A stretch of 64,000 nucleotides of DNA from an uncultured Oscillospiraceae bacterium (GTDB taxonomy: Bacteria; Bacillota; Clostridia; Oscillospirales; Oscillospiraceae): positions 1 through 64,000 of the forward strand of contig CANRLF010000009.1 of NCBI GenBank assembly GCA_947631395.1. Reading direction: 5' to 3'. A program made the position numbers and the translations under genes. This document shows positions 63,179 to 64,000 of the stretch, piece after piece. How positions within the stretch are numbered: the stretch's first letter is position 1; every line of letters starts with the position of its first letter. The notes below the pieces were generated by a model. The model did not search any database. It saw nothing but the letters and a program-made list of their open reading frames with translations, and was not told where the DNA came from.

Positions 63179-64000
63179 TCAGTTAAGGAAATCCTTCAGC
63201 TTTTTGGACCTGGACGGGTGGCGGAGCTTTCTCAACGCCTTGGCCTCTATCTGGCGGATGCGCTCACGGGTGACGTTGAACTCCCGGCCCACCTCCTCCA
63301 GTGTCCTGGTCCTGCCGTCCAGGATGCCGAAGCGGAGCTCCAGCACCTTCTTCTCCCGGGGCGTCAGGGTGTCAAGCACCTCCATGAGCTGCTCCTTCAG
63401 GAGGGTGAAGCTGGCGGCCTCCGCCGGCTCTGAGGCGGCCTCGTCCTCGATGAAATCCCCGAGATGCGAGTCCTCCTCCTCGCCGATGGGCGTTTCCAGG
63501 CTCACCGGCTCCTGGGCTATTTTCAGGATGTCCCGCACCTTGTCCACGGGCATATCCATCTCCTCGGCTATCTCCTCGGGGCTTGGGTCGTGGCCCAGCT
63601 CCTGGAGGAGCTGGCGGCTGACCCTTATGACCTTGTTGATGGTCTCCACCATGTGCACGGGGATGCGTATGGTCCTGGCCTGGTCGGCGATGGCCCGGGT
63701 TATGGCCTGGCGTATCCACCAGGTGGCGTAGGTGGAGAACTTATAGCCCTTCTGATAGTTGAACTTCTCCACGGCCTTTATAAGTCCCAGGTTGCCCTCC
63801 TGTATAAGGTCAAGGAACAGCATCCCGCGGCCAACATATCGCTTGGCGATGGATACCACGAGCCTGAGGTTGGCCTCCGCCATGCGCTTTTTGGCCTCCT
63901 CGTCGCCGTCGGCCATGCGCTGGGCAAGCTCCACCTCCTCCTCGGGGGTAAGCAAATTCACCTTGCCGATCTCCTTGAGGTACATCCTCACCGGGTCGTC
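63179..64000 (-). CDS. rpoD: Housekeeping sigma factor, 3' part (cut by window edge)
   Basis: Primary sigma-70 (SigA); only the C-terminal 273 residues lie in the window. Seen from the edge: [12 protein letters not shown] (region 1.2), [16 protein letters not shown] (2.2), [17 protein letters not shown] (2.3-2.4), region 3, and [20 protein letters not shown] (4.2). The frame is open through position 64000. All sigma-A promoters listed here would be its targets. Confidence 0.97.
   Translation of the reverse strand, partial: DDPVRMYLKEIGKVNLLTPEEEVELAQRMADGDEEAKKRMAEANLRLVVSIAKRYVGRGMLFLDLIQEGNLGLIKAVEKFNYQKGYKFSTYATWWIRQAITRAIADQARTIRIPVHMVETINKVIRVSRQLLQELGHDPSPEEIAEEMDMPVDKVRDILKIAQEPVSLETPIGEEEDSHLGDFIEDEAASEPAEAASFTLLKEQLMEVLDTLTPREKKVLELRFGILDGRTRTLEEVGREFNVTRERIRQIEAKALRKLRHPSRSKKLKDFLN

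Overview
The window reads as chromosomal DNA of a high-GC (by eye roughly 60 %) anaerobic member of the Clostridia, most likely an Oscillospirales-type gut bacterium. Evidence: Firmicutes-type gene sets (IreB, Asp23/Gls24 plus FakA, DegV, YlmC/YmxH, SCIFF peptide and maturase, U32 peptidase pair, short HisG plus HisZ), two rubrerythrins, strong AGGAGG ribosome sites with frequent GTG/TTG starts, and sigma-A promoters with 17-bp spacers. No rRNA, prophage, insertion sequence or CRISPR array was seen.

Layout. 1-4256: start of a histidine operon on the minus strand (hisZ-hisG-hisD-hisC). 4303-4663: two serine tRNA genes. 4676-9485: rubrerythrin, an S-layer-type protein with a long Glu-Pro spacer, an ECF sigma/membrane-partner pair, a DUF308 membrane protein and a HAD phosphatase. 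9521-15618: Na+/Ca2+ antiporter, a three-copy 22-bp repeat, then nnrD, a GerS-like lipoprotein, alr, an antitoxin-less mazF and several unknown proteins ending with ireB. 15629-18190: Cd/Zn efflux unit (cadC-like repressor, separate HMA protein, P-type ATPase). 18380-24699: cell-wall hydrolase, membrane-anchored foldase, Orn/Lys/Arg decarboxylase-like enzyme, SCIFF ranthipeptide and its radical-SAM maturase. 24716-30467: padR/DUF2812, then the str operon (rpsL, rpsG, fusA, tuf). 30535-36313: M20 amidohydrolase, SpoU methyltransferase, amidase, Na+ symporter, threonine aldolase. 36304-39084: zinc-ribbon membrane protein, then perR, reverse rubrerythrin and a lipoprotein. 39161-46675: complete F1Fo ATP synthase operon. 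46725-54331: U32 peptidase pair, dut, trxB, divergent trxA, asp23-fakA. 54343-57257: BlaI/BlaR1-like unit. 57264-60154: degV and rpsB-tsf. 60194-64000: GH26-like enzyme, ymxH, acyltransferase and the 3' part of the housekeeping sigma factor gene, cut by the window edge.

How it fits together. The oxygen-defence genes (rubrerythrin, reverse rubrerythrin, PerR, thioredoxin system) fit a strict anaerobe, and both rubrerythrin promoters carry AT-rich inverted repeats over the -10 region. The ATP synthase c subunit has Glu residues in both helices plus an E-S-T-G-I-Y-S motif, which predicts Na+ coupling; the Na+/Ca2+ antiporter and Na+ symporter in the same window fit a sodium economy. The nnrD/GerS-like/alr order resembles the gerS-alr2 arrangement of Clostridioides difficile and, with ymxH, suggests an endospore former. 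The most distinctive items for follow-up are the two-carboxylate Na+ rotor subunit, the 22-bp tandem repeat upstream of the nnrD promoter, the SCIFF operon with an internal hairpin, the nested inverted repeats before rpsL, and a BlaR1-type protease with a non-penicillin-binding sensor region.
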